DNA of 64,000 nt from Palsa-513 sp036510225. Its GTDB lineage: Bacteria > Actinomycetota > Thermoleophilia > Solirubrobacterales > Solirubrobacteraceae. Where the stretch lies: positions 1 through 64,000 of the forward strand of contig DATCEH010000098.1 of assembly GCA_036510225.1 (NCBI GenBank), written 5' to 3'. The notes under the pieces are model-generated. The model ran no database searches. It saw only the letters and a program-made list of their open reading frames with translations, and was not told the origin of the DNA. This document shows positions 50,211 through 58,177 of the stretch, piece by piece. The position numbers were made by a program, and so were the translations under genes. Every line of letters begins with the position of its first letter. The first letter of the stretch is position 1.

Positions 50211-50360
50211 CCCAAGATCACCCCTGACCCGAATGACTCGTTTTGGATGCCGCCTGACTGATCGCGCTCGCCGGCGCACACCCCTGCGCGCCAGGCTACT
50301 CCGTTTGGGCGTCCCCGTCGAGACCCCACCACCCGAAATTCGAGACCCTCGAGAGCCCGG

Positions 50361-51182
50361 TCAGGACGCGTCGTCGTCGGCCTTCGTTCGCGTCGTGAAG
50401 CTCGCGGCCAGGCCGCCGCCGAGCGCCCGACGCACGAGGCGGGGCGCGACCACGCGAAGCCCGGCGGCGAGGCCGTACGGCCGGGGAACGTAGCGCTCGG
50501 CCAGGCCGCCCGGGCCCGCCGCGAGCACGGCTGCGGCGGTCTTCTCGGGGGTCGAGACGAGCCACCTGGTGACCCGCCTGGCGATCAGCTCGTCGGCCGG
50601 AAAGCCCTCGGTACGGATGAACCCCGGCAGGACGAGGCCGACATGGACGCGGGCGGTCGCCTCCTCGATGTGGAGGGCGTCGCTCCACGCGGCGAGCGCC
50701 GCCTTGCTCGCCGCGTAGGCGCCGGTCCCCGCCCTGGCGACCCGCGATGCCGTGCTCGCGACGTTGACGATCGAGCTGGGCGCCGACCGGCGCAACAGCG
50801 GGAGAAGCTCCTCGGTCAAACGTACGGGCGCGTCGAAGTTGAGCGCCATCGTCCGGGCGACGTTCGCGTGACCGCCGTCGGCGAATGTGGATCGCCAGGC
50901 CGCGCCGGCGTTGTTGACGAGCAGGTCGAGACGGCCACCCCCGACGTCGAGCACGTGGTCGCGGACGCGGGCCGGCGCGTCGTCGTCGGTGAGGTCCAGG
51001 GCGAGCACGCTGGTCGGTCGGCCGGCAAGGCTGGCCGCCACCGCCGTGAGGCGCTCCTCGCGGCGGGCGACGAGAACGAGGTGTCCGTAGCGCTCGCCGG
51101 CCAGCGCCCGGGCGACCGCCTCGCCGATCCCGCTCGACGCCCCCGTGATCACGGCGACGCGGGTGCCGGCCGGACTCGTCAT
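50361..51182 (-). CDS. Short-chain dehydrogenase/reductase
   Basis: A 273-residue NAD(P)-dependent oxidoreductase. Nucleotide-binding TGASSGIG, NNAG in LLVNNAGAAW, catalytic Ser in VNVASTASRVAR and Tyr/Lys in AYAASKAALAAW are all present, so it should be active. It overlaps the upstream acyltransferase by 4 nt. Such SDRs often act on lipids or sugars near membrane acyltransferases, but the substrate is unknown. Confidence 0.87.
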   Translation of the reverse strand: MTSPAGTRVAVITGASSGIGEAVARALAGERYGHLVLVARREERLTAVAASLAGRPTSVLALDLTDDDAPARVRDHVLDVGGGRLDLLVNNAGAAWRSTFADGGHANVARTMALNFDAPVRLTEELLPLLRRSAPSSIVNVASTASRVARAGTGAYAASKAALAAWSDALHIEEATARVHVGLVLPGFIRTEGFPADELIARRVTRWLVSTPEKTAAAVLAAGPGGLAERYVPRPYGLAAGLRVVAPRLVRRALGGGLAASFTTRTKADDDAS

Positions 51183-52582
51183 CGCTCGGCGTGGGCGTCG
51201 GGCGACACGTCGGCGGTCACGTCGGCGGCCACGTCGGCGGTCACGTCGGCCGTCACGTCGGCGGCCACGTCGGCGGTCACGTCGGCGGCCGCTCGCGAGT
51301 CCGCGGCAGTCGGTGGCGCGGGTCGGGGTGGTCCCTCGGACGGTCGCTTGCGGTGGGCCCAGTCGAGGATCGGCCGCTCGAACCTCGCATGGACGACGGC
51401 GGCAGCGGCGAGCGTGATCGGCAGGCCGAAGGCGACCAGCTCGACGAGCGTCCTGCGAGGGTGTGGGCCGACCTCGCCGATGTGGAGGCGCAGCGCCTCG
51501 GCGATCACGGCCGACTGGATGATGTACGCCGGGTACGAGCGGGCGCCGAGCCAGCGGGAGACCCGATTGGAGAGCAGGCGCGGGCAGCCGCCGCGGGCGA
51601 TCTGGAGGACGAGCAGCGAGCCGAAGGCGCAGGCCGCGCCGAACGTCACGGCGAGGGCGCCGGGGAAGCTGATCAGGCGATGGTCGTCCTGGGCCGGAGC
51701 GATCACGGCGAGCGTGACGGCGATCACGAGCGCAAGCAGGCCGAGCACGGCGGTCAGCCGGGGCAGGCGGCCGCGAGCCAGCGCGTCGGCGTGACGAACC
51801 TCGAGCGCGGCGAGGATCACGCCCGGGCCGAAGTAGTAGAACGTCGACGGCGGGCTGAGCGACCAGAACTGACTGTTGATGGTGATCGATCGCAGCCATG
51901 CGCTGATCACGGTGAGGGCGACGAGCAGGCCGATCAGCATCGCCGCGCGGGCCTCCATGGTGTGCACGCTCGCCGGGCGCCGCCGACCGGCCGTCCAGCG
52001 GCGGACGGCGGCCCGCAGCAGGAGGGCGCCGAGGGGAACGCTGACGTAGAACGCGACCTCCATGTCGATCGTCCAGGCCTGGCCGAGGAAGTTGTCGAAG
52101 CCGTTCGTCGGGAGATAGATCTGCGCGAGCCCGAACAGGGCGAGGATGTCGGTGAACCGGCTGCCCAGCGCCCCGTAGTAGACGAGCATCAGGCCGCCGA
52201 GCAGCCAGAAGACAGGCAGGATCCGAGCGCACCGGTGGCGTGTGTAGGCGACCAGGGACGGAGTCCGCCGATCGAGCAGGAAGGCGCGAACGAACGGCCT
52301 GGAGATCAGGTATCCCGAGAGCACGAAGAACAGCGGGAGGGCGAGCTGGAGGCCGGCGAGCACGGTCCCGGTGATTGCCCCGTACCCGGCCTTGAAGCCG
52401 CCCGGGTAGACCCCGTCGACGACGAGGGCGGCGCCCGAGAGGTGGGCGACGATGATGCAGACCATGCCGACCCCGCGGATCCCGTCGCCCGCGAGGAACT
52501 CGCCGGGCCGGGCCGCCGCGGCCGGCGGACGGATCCTGCTCGGGGGCCGGCGCAGCACCTGCCGGACTGTAGCCACGATCAC
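51179..52582 (-). CDS. Membrane acyltransferase (acyltransferase 3) with repeat tail
   Basis: A 467-residue protein of the OafA-like acyltransferase family: GDGIRGVGMVCIIVAHLSG, LPLFFVLSGYLISRPFVRAF, CARILPVFWLLGG and a WTIDMEVAFYVSVPL helix, with about ten hydrophobic segments. The last about 40 residues are repeats of Val-Thr-Ala-Asp-Val-Ala-Ala-Asp encoded by a 12-bp tandem repeat (51211-51290). The downstream SDR is coupled. It probably acylates a lipid or surface glycan. Confidence 0.85.
   Translation of the reverse strand: MIVATVRQVLRRPPSRIRPPAAAARPGEFLAGDGIRGVGMVCIIVAHLSGAALVVDGVYPGGFKAGYGAITGTVLAGLQLALPLFFVLSGYLISRPFVRAFLLDRRTPSLVAYTRHRCARILPVFWLLGGLMLVYYGALGSRFTDILALFGLAQIYLPTNGFDNFLGQAWTIDMEVAFYVSVPLGALLLRAAVRRWTAGRRRPASVHTMEARAAMLIGLLVALTVISAWLRSITINSQFWSLSPPSTFYYFGPGVILAALEVRHADALARGRLPRLTAVLGLLALVIAVTLAVIAPAQDDHRLISFPGALAVTFGAACAFGSLLVLQIARGGCPRLLSNRVSRWLGARSYPAYIIQSAVIAEALRLHIGEVGPHPRRTLVELVAFGLPITLAAAAVVHARFERPILDWAHRKRPSEGPPRPAPPTAADSRAAADVTADVAADVTADVTADVAADVTADVSPDAHAER
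51211..51290 (-). repeat. 12-bp tandem repeat (minisatellite) in a coding sequence
   Basis: Units of GTCACGTCGGCG and GCCACGTCGGCG alternate about seven times, encoding an Ala-Asp-Val-(Thr/Ala) tail. Length changes by whole units keep the frame and could vary the tail between strains. Confidence 0.75.
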
Positions 52583-52648
52583 GGCTCGATGATCGCGGCC
52601 GCCGGTCGTGCAGACGGCCCCGGCCCGGCCGATCTCGGGTGAAGGTCG

Positions 52649-53212
52649 CTAGGGCGTGGGACCGTGATAGCCGGTCAGGCGGGCGAGCTCGGCGAGCAGC
52701 CGTGGTCCGAACTGACGGGGCGAGCCGAAGCCGAACGCCGTGGCGTGGAGATCGCCGTTGGTGACCAACTGGCAGCCTTCGAGGCCGACGCTGACGGCGA
52801 CCGTGTGTCCGCCGGGGTACGCGAGCACGACGACGACCTCCGAGTCGTCGTCAGCCGGGCAGCTGATCGGCCCGGACGGCGGGGGCGGCAGGCGGTCGAG
52901 CTCGCCGACGATCCGGCTGACGAAGCTCGCGGTCGTGTGGAGTGACGACCGGGCGAGCCCGAGACGTGGGCGGACGTTGAGTCCGGTGTAGCGGCACAGG
53001 CGGATCGCATCGGCGCCGGCGGGCGCCAGCGAGCTTCGGGCCGGCGCCCAGGCGTTCGCCGGAATCGACGCCGGCTCGGCCCTGGAACACGCCGGGGGCG
53101 TCGCCCGGCGAGTCGAGACGGCCGACGCGCCCGCGCCGGGCGCGACGGCGCCCGCTCCGGCGAGCAGGACCGAGCCGAGCAGGCCGACGATCAGGGGGAG
53201 GCGACCGGGCAT
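52649..53212 (-). CDS. Secreted protein of unknown function
   Basis: A 187-residue exported protein. ATG 53212 precedes a signal peptide (LPLIVGLLGSVLLAGAGAVA). The mature part contains about four Cys and a segment AGADAIRLCRYTGLNVRP, a Cys-Arg-Tyr pattern seen in small uncharacterised exported actinobacterial proteins. No enzyme motif. It is divergent from the carboxylase alpha gene, and an upstream in-frame extension (to 53455) is ignored because it overlaps that gene. Confidence 0.6.
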   Translation of the reverse strand: MPGRLPLIVGLLGSVLLAGAGAVAPGAGASAVSTRRATPPACSRAEPASIPANAWAPARSSLAPAGADAIRLCRYTGLNVRPRLGLARSSLHTTASFVSRIVGELDRLPPPPSGPISCPADDDSEVVVVLAYPGGHTVAVSVGLEGCQLVTNGDLHATAFGFGSPRQFGPRLLAELARLTGYHGPTP

Positions 53213-53402
53213 ACACACATACAACGCTCGGGGAGCCGGTTTGTCACGCTTTCTCGACGGACGCAGGCTCGCCTTCGCTGGGGAAGCTCCGCCCTGGCGC
53301 TCGGCGGTTGTGTGAGATCCGTCCACCCAGACCACCGGCTCGATCCCGGCGTCCGCGGGTGCGCCGGCTGACCGTCGGGTTCGAAGCCTAAGCTGGTGCG
53401 CG

Positions 53403-55196
53403 ATGTTCACCAAGGTCCTGGTAGCCAACCGCGGGGAGATCGCCGTCCGCGTCATCCGGGCGCTCGAGGAGCTCGGCGTGGCGAGCGTGGCCGTCTACTC
53501 CGAGCTCGACCGGGAGGCGGTCCACGTCAGGCGGGCCGACGAGGCCCACCTCCTCGGCGGGCCGGCTCCGGCCGAGAGCTATCTGAACATCGCCCGGATC
53601 CTCGAGGTCGCGCGCGCGTCCGGCGCCGAGGCGATCCACCCGGGATATGGCTTCCTCGCCGAGAACGCCGGGTTCGCCCGGGCGTGCGAGGACGCCGGGA
53701 TCGTCTTCATCGGGCCGTCGGCCGCGGCGATCGACGCGATGGGCTCGAAGACCCGGGCCCGCCAGCTGATGTCCGCGGCGGGCGTCCCGATCGTCCCGGG
53801 CACGACGGAGCCGGTTGAGAGCGTGGAGGCGGCAGCGGAGATCATCGACGGGGAGATCGGCTATCCGGTCGCCGTCAAGGCAGCCGGCGGCGGCGGGGGC
53901 AAGGGCTTCCGGGTGGCGCTCGACGCCGGCCAGCTCGAGGACGCCTTCGCCGGGGCCGCGCGCGAGGGCGAGAAGTTCTTCGGGGACGCGACCGTCTACC
54001 TCGAGCGCTACCTCCCCGACCCGCGGCACGTCGAGGTCCAGGTGCTGGCCGACGGTCAGGGCGGGGTGATCCACCTCGGCGAGCGGGACTGCTCGATCCA
54101 GCGGCGCCATCAGAAGCTGATCGAGGAGTCGCCGGCCCCGCCGTGGATCGTCGACGAGGCCCTCCGCGAGCGGATCGGCGCGATCGCGACCGACGCGGCC
54201 CGGGCTGTCGACTACCGGGGGGCCGGGACGGTCGAGGGGCTGCTGGCCGACGGGGAGTACTTCTTCCTGGAGATGAACACCCGAGTCCAGGTCGAGCACT
54301 GCGTGACCGAGATGACGACGGGCATCGACATCGTCAAGACGGGAATCCGGATCGCCACCGGCGAGGCCCTCCCCTACGTCCAGGACGACGTCATCCTGCG
54401 AGGGCACGCGATCGAATGCCGGATCAACGCGGAGGACGCCGCCAAGAACTTCGCGCCGGCACCCGGCCGGATCGGCGCGTACCGGGAGCCGAGCGGGCCG
54501 GGCGTGCGGGTCGACTCGGGCGTCGGCCCGGGCGGCGAGGTGTCTCCGATGTACGACCCGATGGTCGCCAAGCTGATCGTCTGGGACGTCGACCGGGAGC
54601 AGGCGACCCGGCGGATGCTGCGGGCGCTGGGCGAGTACGAGATCGAGGGACTGAAGACGTTGCTCCCGTTCCACCGGGCGCTCCTCGAGACCGGGCAGTG
54701 GGCCCGGGGTGAGACGTGCCGGGACCTCGTCGGCGACCGGACGTGGCTCAAGAAGCTGGCCTTCCCGCCGCCGCCGCCGCAGGCCGGCGACCCGGCCGAG
54801 CCGGAGCCGGCCGAGGACTACACGGTCGAGGTGTCGGGCCGGCGCTTCGACGTCCGCGTGATCGGCCGCCCGCCGACCGGGCCGGCGATCCAGTCGAGTC
54901 CCGCGGCCGGCGGCCCCGCCGGCCGGCGGCCGGCCCGCCGGGAACGCTCGGCAGCGGTCGGGCAGAGCGCCGGGGACGAGTTGAGATCACCGATGCAGGG
55001 AACCGTCCTGAAGGTGGCGGTCGAGGTCGGCGCCGTCGTCGAGCAGGGCGCCCTGGTCGCGATCATCGAGGCGATGAAGATGGAGACGGAGGTCGTCGCC
55101 CACAAGGCCGGGAAGATCTCCGAGCTGCCGATCGCGGCCGGCGGGTCGGTCGCCCAGGGCGACACGCTCGCCGTGATCGCGGCGACCGAGGCCTAG
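53403..55196 (+). CDS. Acyl-CoA carboxylase alpha subunit (biotin carboxylase + BCCP)
   Basis: A 597-residue subunit that charges its own biotin with CO2. Biotin carboxylase domain: KVLVANRGEIAVRVIRALEE, the ATP-grasp loop AAGGGGGKGFRV, catalytic region FLEMNTRVQVEHCVTEMTTG. It ends near residue 450. A Pro/Ala-rich linker leads to the C-terminal biotin carrier domain with the biotinyl Lys in EAMKMETEVV. It partners the beta subunit at 15284 far upstream. The GNAT gene follows after 10 bp and may be co-transcribed. Confidence 0.92.
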   Translation: MFTKVLVANRGEIAVRVIRALEELGVASVAVYSELDREAVHVRRADEAHLLGGPAPAESYLNIARILEVARASGAEAIHPGYGFLAENAGFARACEDAGIVFIGPSAAAIDAMGSKTRARQLMSAAGVPIVPGTTEPVESVEAAAEIIDGEIGYPVAVKAAGGGGGKGFRVALDAGQLEDAFAGAAREGEKFFGDATVYLERYLPDPRHVEVQVLADGQGGVIHLGERDCSIQRRHQKLIEESPAPPWIVDEALRERIGAIATDAARAVDYRGAGTVEGLLADGEYFFLEMNTRVQVEHCVTEMTTGIDIVKTGIRIATGEALPYVQDDVILRGHAIECRINAEDAAKNFAPAPGRIGAYREPSGPGVRVDSGVGPGGEVSPMYDPMVAKLIVWDVDREQATRRMLRALGEYEIEGLKTLLPFHRALLETGQWARGETCRDLVGDRTWLKKLAFPPPPPQAGDPAEPEPAEDYTVEVSGRRFDVRVIGRPPTGPAIQSSPAAGGPAGRRPARRERSAAVGQSAGDELRSPMQGTVLKVAVEVGAVVEQGALVAIIEAMKMETEVVAHKAGKISELPIAAGGSVAQGDTLAVIAATEA

Positions 55197-55206
55197 TAGG
55201 CTCGGG

Positions 55207-55680
55207 ATGTCGGATCCCGTGGTCTGGGTCGCCGAACTCGACGAGGCGCGCGTGATCGCCGGCCTGCTGGTCGAGTTCCGCGACTGGAACGGCGGCGACT
55301 GGCCGTCTGAGAACGCCTTCCTGGCGAGCGTCGAGCGGATCATCGAGCGGGGCGAGGGCGAGTTCCTCCTGGGGTCGGTCGACCACGACCGGCCGGCGGC
55401 CGCCGTCTGCCAGCTGCGCTACCGCTTCTCGGTCTGGGTCGCGGCCGACGACTGCTGGCTGGAGGACCTCTTCGTGACCGAGGCCGCCCGGGCGTGCGGG
55501 CTCGGCCGGGCGCTGGTCGGTGCGGCGATCGACCGAGCCTCCGAGCGGGGTGCCCGGCGGATCGAGCTGGATACGAAGGAGGCCAACGGGCCGGCGCGGG
55601 GCCTCTACGAGTCACTGGGGTTCACCAACACCAGCAAGGGCGCCGGCGGCCGGGACCTGTTCTACGGGCGGCGACTCTAG
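55207..55680 (+). CDS. GNAT-family N-acetyltransferase
   Basis: A 157-residue acetyltransferase. DDCWLEDLFVTEAARACGLG followed by RALVGAAIDRA is motif A (acetyl-CoA pyrophosphate loop), and ARRIELDTKEANGPARGLYE then SLGFT is motif B. It is complete for the family. Ten bases after the carboxylase gene, so probably in the same operon. The acceptor amine is unknown. Confidence 0.85.
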   Translation: MSDPVVWVAELDEARVIAGLLVEFRDWNGGDWPSENAFLASVERIIERGEGEFLLGSVDHDRPAAAVCQLRYRFSVWVAADDCWLEDLFVTEAARACGLGRALVGAAIDRASERGARRIELDTKEANGPARGLYESLGFTNTSKGAGGRDLFYGRRL

Positions 55681-55835
55681 GTCCCGGAACTTGCTGTCGC
55701 GACGTCGCAGCTGAGCCGGGTCGAGGGTTCTTCGGGGCCAAGCCCACCGACGAGGCCCGACGCGGCAGTGCGTTGGACGGCGGCCTGGCCCGGGTTGCCG
55801 CGATCAAGACGTGTCTCCGCGAACGAACGACGGAC
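55681..55835. other. Non-coding gap leading to the operator array
   Basis: Together with 55885-56054 this is a 374-bp gap. Apart from the three repeated operator-like sites nothing distinctive is visible. Confidence 0.4.
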
Positions 55836-55884
55836 ACGAACGCCGTTCGTTTACGAACGCCGTTCGTTTACGAACGCCGTTCGT
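55836..55884 (+). promoter_or_regulatory. Three tandem 17-bp operator-like repeats
   Basis: ACGAACGCCGTTCGT occurs at 55836-55850, 55853-55867 and 55870-55884, with an exact 17-bp period. Each copy is an inverted repeat (ACGAAC-GCC-GTTCGT). A fourth partial site (GAACGAACG) precedes at 55821. This looks like a cooperative binding array for a TetR- or MarR-like dimer, about 170-220 bp before the next start. Confidence 0.65.
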
Positions 55885-56054
55885 TGACCGCGACAGGCAG
55901 ACTCGACGCTCGAGAAGGTCAGTCGGAGAGGCGTCGCACCAGCAACGATCACCGACCGCCAGCCTCGCTCAGCTACCTCTCGGGTTACGCCAACCCCCGT
56001 CCCAGCCACCCCCCTGATGCTGGTTGCTCGCCCGTCAAAAGGAAAGGAACCAAC

Positions 56055-56732
56055 ATGCGAACAAGCACCAGACGGTCGCGGATCGCGATCACAGCCGCAT
56101 CCGCGCTCGCGCTCGCCGGGGCAGGAGCCGCAGTCGCCACGGCGACGTCGAGCACGACGTCGACAAGCCCGGCAGCCGGCCATGCCCCACCGACCCCGCC
56201 GGCCGCGCTGACCGGGACGACGCTGACCCAGGCCTCCGCCGCCGCGATCGCCGCGGTACCGGGCGGGACGGTCAAGCAGGCGAACGCCGCCGGGAAGATG
56301 GATCCGTCCGGCACGGCGTATGACGTCCACGTGACGAAGACCGACGGGACGAAGGTCGTCGCGCTCGAGGACTCCTCGTTCAAGGTCCTCTCCGTGAAGG
56401 CCGACGTCGCCCACGGCGGACCTGGTGGTCCCGGCGGCAGGGGTGGCCCCGGGGGCCCGGGCGGTCCGGCCGGGGGAACACCGCTGACCGGGACGACGCT
56501 GACCCAAGCGTCGGCCGCGGCGCTCGCCGCAGTACCCGGCGGGACCGTCGACCACTCGTCGGCCGCCGGCGGGAGCGACCCGTCGGGGACTGCGTACGAC
56601 CTGCTCGTCAGCAAGACCGACGGGACCAGGGTCGTCGTGCTCGAGGACTCGTCGTTCAAGGTCCTCTCCGTCAAGACGCCGCCTGCCCGGCCGCACGGCG
56701 GTACCGGACCCCCGGCGATGCCGGCCGCGTAG
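56055..56732 (+). CDS. Secreted protein with two PepSY-like domains
   Basis: A 225-residue exported protein. The signal peptide (ITAASALALAGAGAAVATAT) precedes two repeats of about 65 residues. Each has LTGTTLTQASAAA, VPGGTV, DPSGTAYD, KTDGT and VVxLEDSSFKVLSVK, the layout of small PepSY/YpeB-type domains that often regulate peptidases or bind metal. A Gly/Pro linker (GGPGGPGGRGGPGG) separates them. The duplication is visible at DNA level (56205-56400 and 56480-56675). RBS AGGAAAGGAA precedes ATG 56055. Its promoter may be governed by the 17-bp array. Confidence 0.75.
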   Translation: MRTSTRRSRIAITAASALALAGAGAAVATATSSTTSTSPAAGHAPPTPPAALTGTTLTQASAAAIAAVPGGTVKQANAAGKMDPSGTAYDVHVTKTDGTKVVALEDSSFKVLSVKADVAHGGPGGPGGRGGPGGPGGPAGGTPLTGTTLTQASAAALAAVPGGTVDHSSAAGGSDPSGTAYDLLVSKTDGTRVVVLEDSSFKVLSVKTPPARPHGGTGPPAMPAA

Positions 56733-56862
56733 CGGCCCAGCCGAAGTGCCGGCCGGCGCGCCCGGGAGGGGCGCGCCGGAACAGCCGAAGCGCGCCAACC
56801 GTCCCGCTGCCGGTCGGCGCCGCCGCAGGAGTGAACGCCTGAAGCAGCTATCATGTGTTCAT

Positions 56863-57231
56863 ATGGGACACGGAGTCGAGGGCCACACAAGGCCGCCGGT
56901 GATCGACCACGAGCTCGCGCGGACGGTGGCCGAGCGCATGCAGATGCTCGCGACGCCGAGCCGCGTACAGATCCTCGGACGCCTCCGCGCCGGTCCGTGC
57001 TCGGTGGGCGGCCTGGCCGACGCGGTCGGCATGGAGGCATCCGCGGTCTCCCACCAGCTCCGCTCCCTCCGCCAGGTCGGCCTGGTGATCGGCGAGCGGC
57101 GGGGAAAGCAGGTCATCTACGGCCTGCATGACTCGCACGTCGCCGAGCTGATCGACCAGGCGATCTTTCACGTTCAGCACCTCGGCCTCGGCGCCGCCGA
57201 GCCCCTCGCTCAGCCGGCGGACGCCTCATGA
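56863..57231 (+). CDS. ArsR/SmtB-family metal sensor, CzrA-like
   Basis: A 122-residue winged-helix repressor. The DNA-binding part is ADAVGMEASAVSHQLRSLRQ. The alpha-5 metal site is complete: Asp and His in HDSHVAELIDQ, then His and His in FHVQH, spaced Asp-x-His-x10-His-x2-His as in zinc/cobalt sensor CzrA. Zinc should release it from DNA. Its stop overlaps the ATG of a zinc-type CDF exporter, making a self-regulated zinc efflux operon. ATG 56863 sits inside a CATGTGTTCATATG near-palindrome that may be its own operator. Confidence 0.9.
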   Translation: MGHGVEGHTRPPVIDHELARTVAERMQMLATPSRVQILGRLRAGPCSVGGLADAVGMEASAVSHQLRSLRQVGLVIGERRGKQVIYGLHDSHVAELIDQAIFHVQHLGLGAAEPLAQPADAS

Positions 57232-58073
57232 CCGGCGAGACCGGCCTCCAGCCGTCCGCGCACCCCGGTCACGGCGACGAGCCCGATCACAGCCGCGACG
57301 CGAACGCCGATGGGCACCACCACGGCCGCGACGCGTACGGCGACGGCCACAGCCACGGCGCCGACACCGCCCACGGCGACGGCCACAGCCACGGCGCCGA
57401 CACCGGCCACGGTCACGATGCCCAGGGCGAGGGCCACGGGCACAGCCACGGGCTGATCGACCGGTCGATCATGCGCTCGCGCGACGGCCTCAAGGCGGTC
57501 GGCATCAGCCTCGGCGTGCTCCTGGCGACGGCCGTCGTCCAGGGGGCGATCTTCCTCGCGACCGGGAGCGTCGCCCTCCTGGCTGACCTGATCCACAACT
57601 TCGGCGACGCCCTGACGGCGATCCCGCTGGGGATCGCCTTCGTGATGCGGTCGTTCACGGCCGAGAAGCGGGCCGGCTACTTCGTCGTCGGGACGATCCT
57701 CGTCAGCGCGTGCGTCGCCGCCGTCACGGCCGTCGACCGCCTCGTCCATCCGCAGGCCCTCCACCACCTGGGGATCCTCGCGGCCGCCGGGATCGTCGGC
57801 TTCGTCGGCAACGAGATCGCCGCGCGGGTCCGCCTGCGGGCCGGCGCGCGCCTGCGGAGCCCGGCGCTGATCGCCGACGGCAATCACGCACGGACCGACA
57901 GCCTGGTCAGCCTCGCCGTCGTCGCCAGCTCGATCGTCGTCGGCCTCGGCTTCCGGCTCGGTGACCCGCTGATCGGCCTGACGATCACGCTCGTCATCCT
58001 CCGCATCACCTGGCAGTCGTTCGCGACGATCCGGGCCGACGCCGGCCCCGACGACGCCGGGCACCACCCCTAG
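57228..58073 (+). CDS. CDF-family metal cation exporter, His-rich N-terminus
   Basis: A 281-residue cation-diffusion-facilitator. The first about 80 residues are His/Asp/Gly-rich (GDGHSHGADT repeated) and should bind metal in the cytoplasm. Six helices follow. Transport-site motifs are HNFGD in helix 2 (ADLIHNFGDALTA) and HARTD in helix 5 (ADGNHARTDSLVS), the His-x3-Asp pattern of zinc transporters. The protein stops right after helix 6 and lacks the usual C-terminal cytoplasmic domain of about 80 residues. Paired with the zinc sensor upstream by a 4-nt overlap. Confidence 0.88.
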   Translation: MTGETGLQPSAHPGHGDEPDHSRDANADGHHHGRDAYGDGHSHGADTAHGDGHSHGADTGHGHDAQGEGHGHSHGLIDRSIMRSRDGLKAVGISLGVLLATAVVQGAIFLATGSVALLADLIHNFGDALTAIPLGIAFVMRSFTAEKRAGYFVVGTILVSACVAAVTAVDRLVHPQALHHLGILAAAGIVGFVGNEIAARVRLRAGARLRSPALIADGNHARTDSLVSLAVVASSIVVGLGFRLGDPLIGLTITLVILRITWQSFATIRADAGPDDAGHHP

Positions 58074-58177
58074 CCCCCGGGCGACAAGCGTGTCGAGCGG
58101 CTCCCGGAGGCGAGCCGAAACGCAAAGTTCGTGGTCGCGACCACGACGCCATCGCCGGTGCCGCCGGGCACGATCGG

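Noticed and set aside
51191..51300. Possible CRISPR array
   Set aside because: The 12-bp repeat is tandem without spacers and lies inside an acyltransferase gene.
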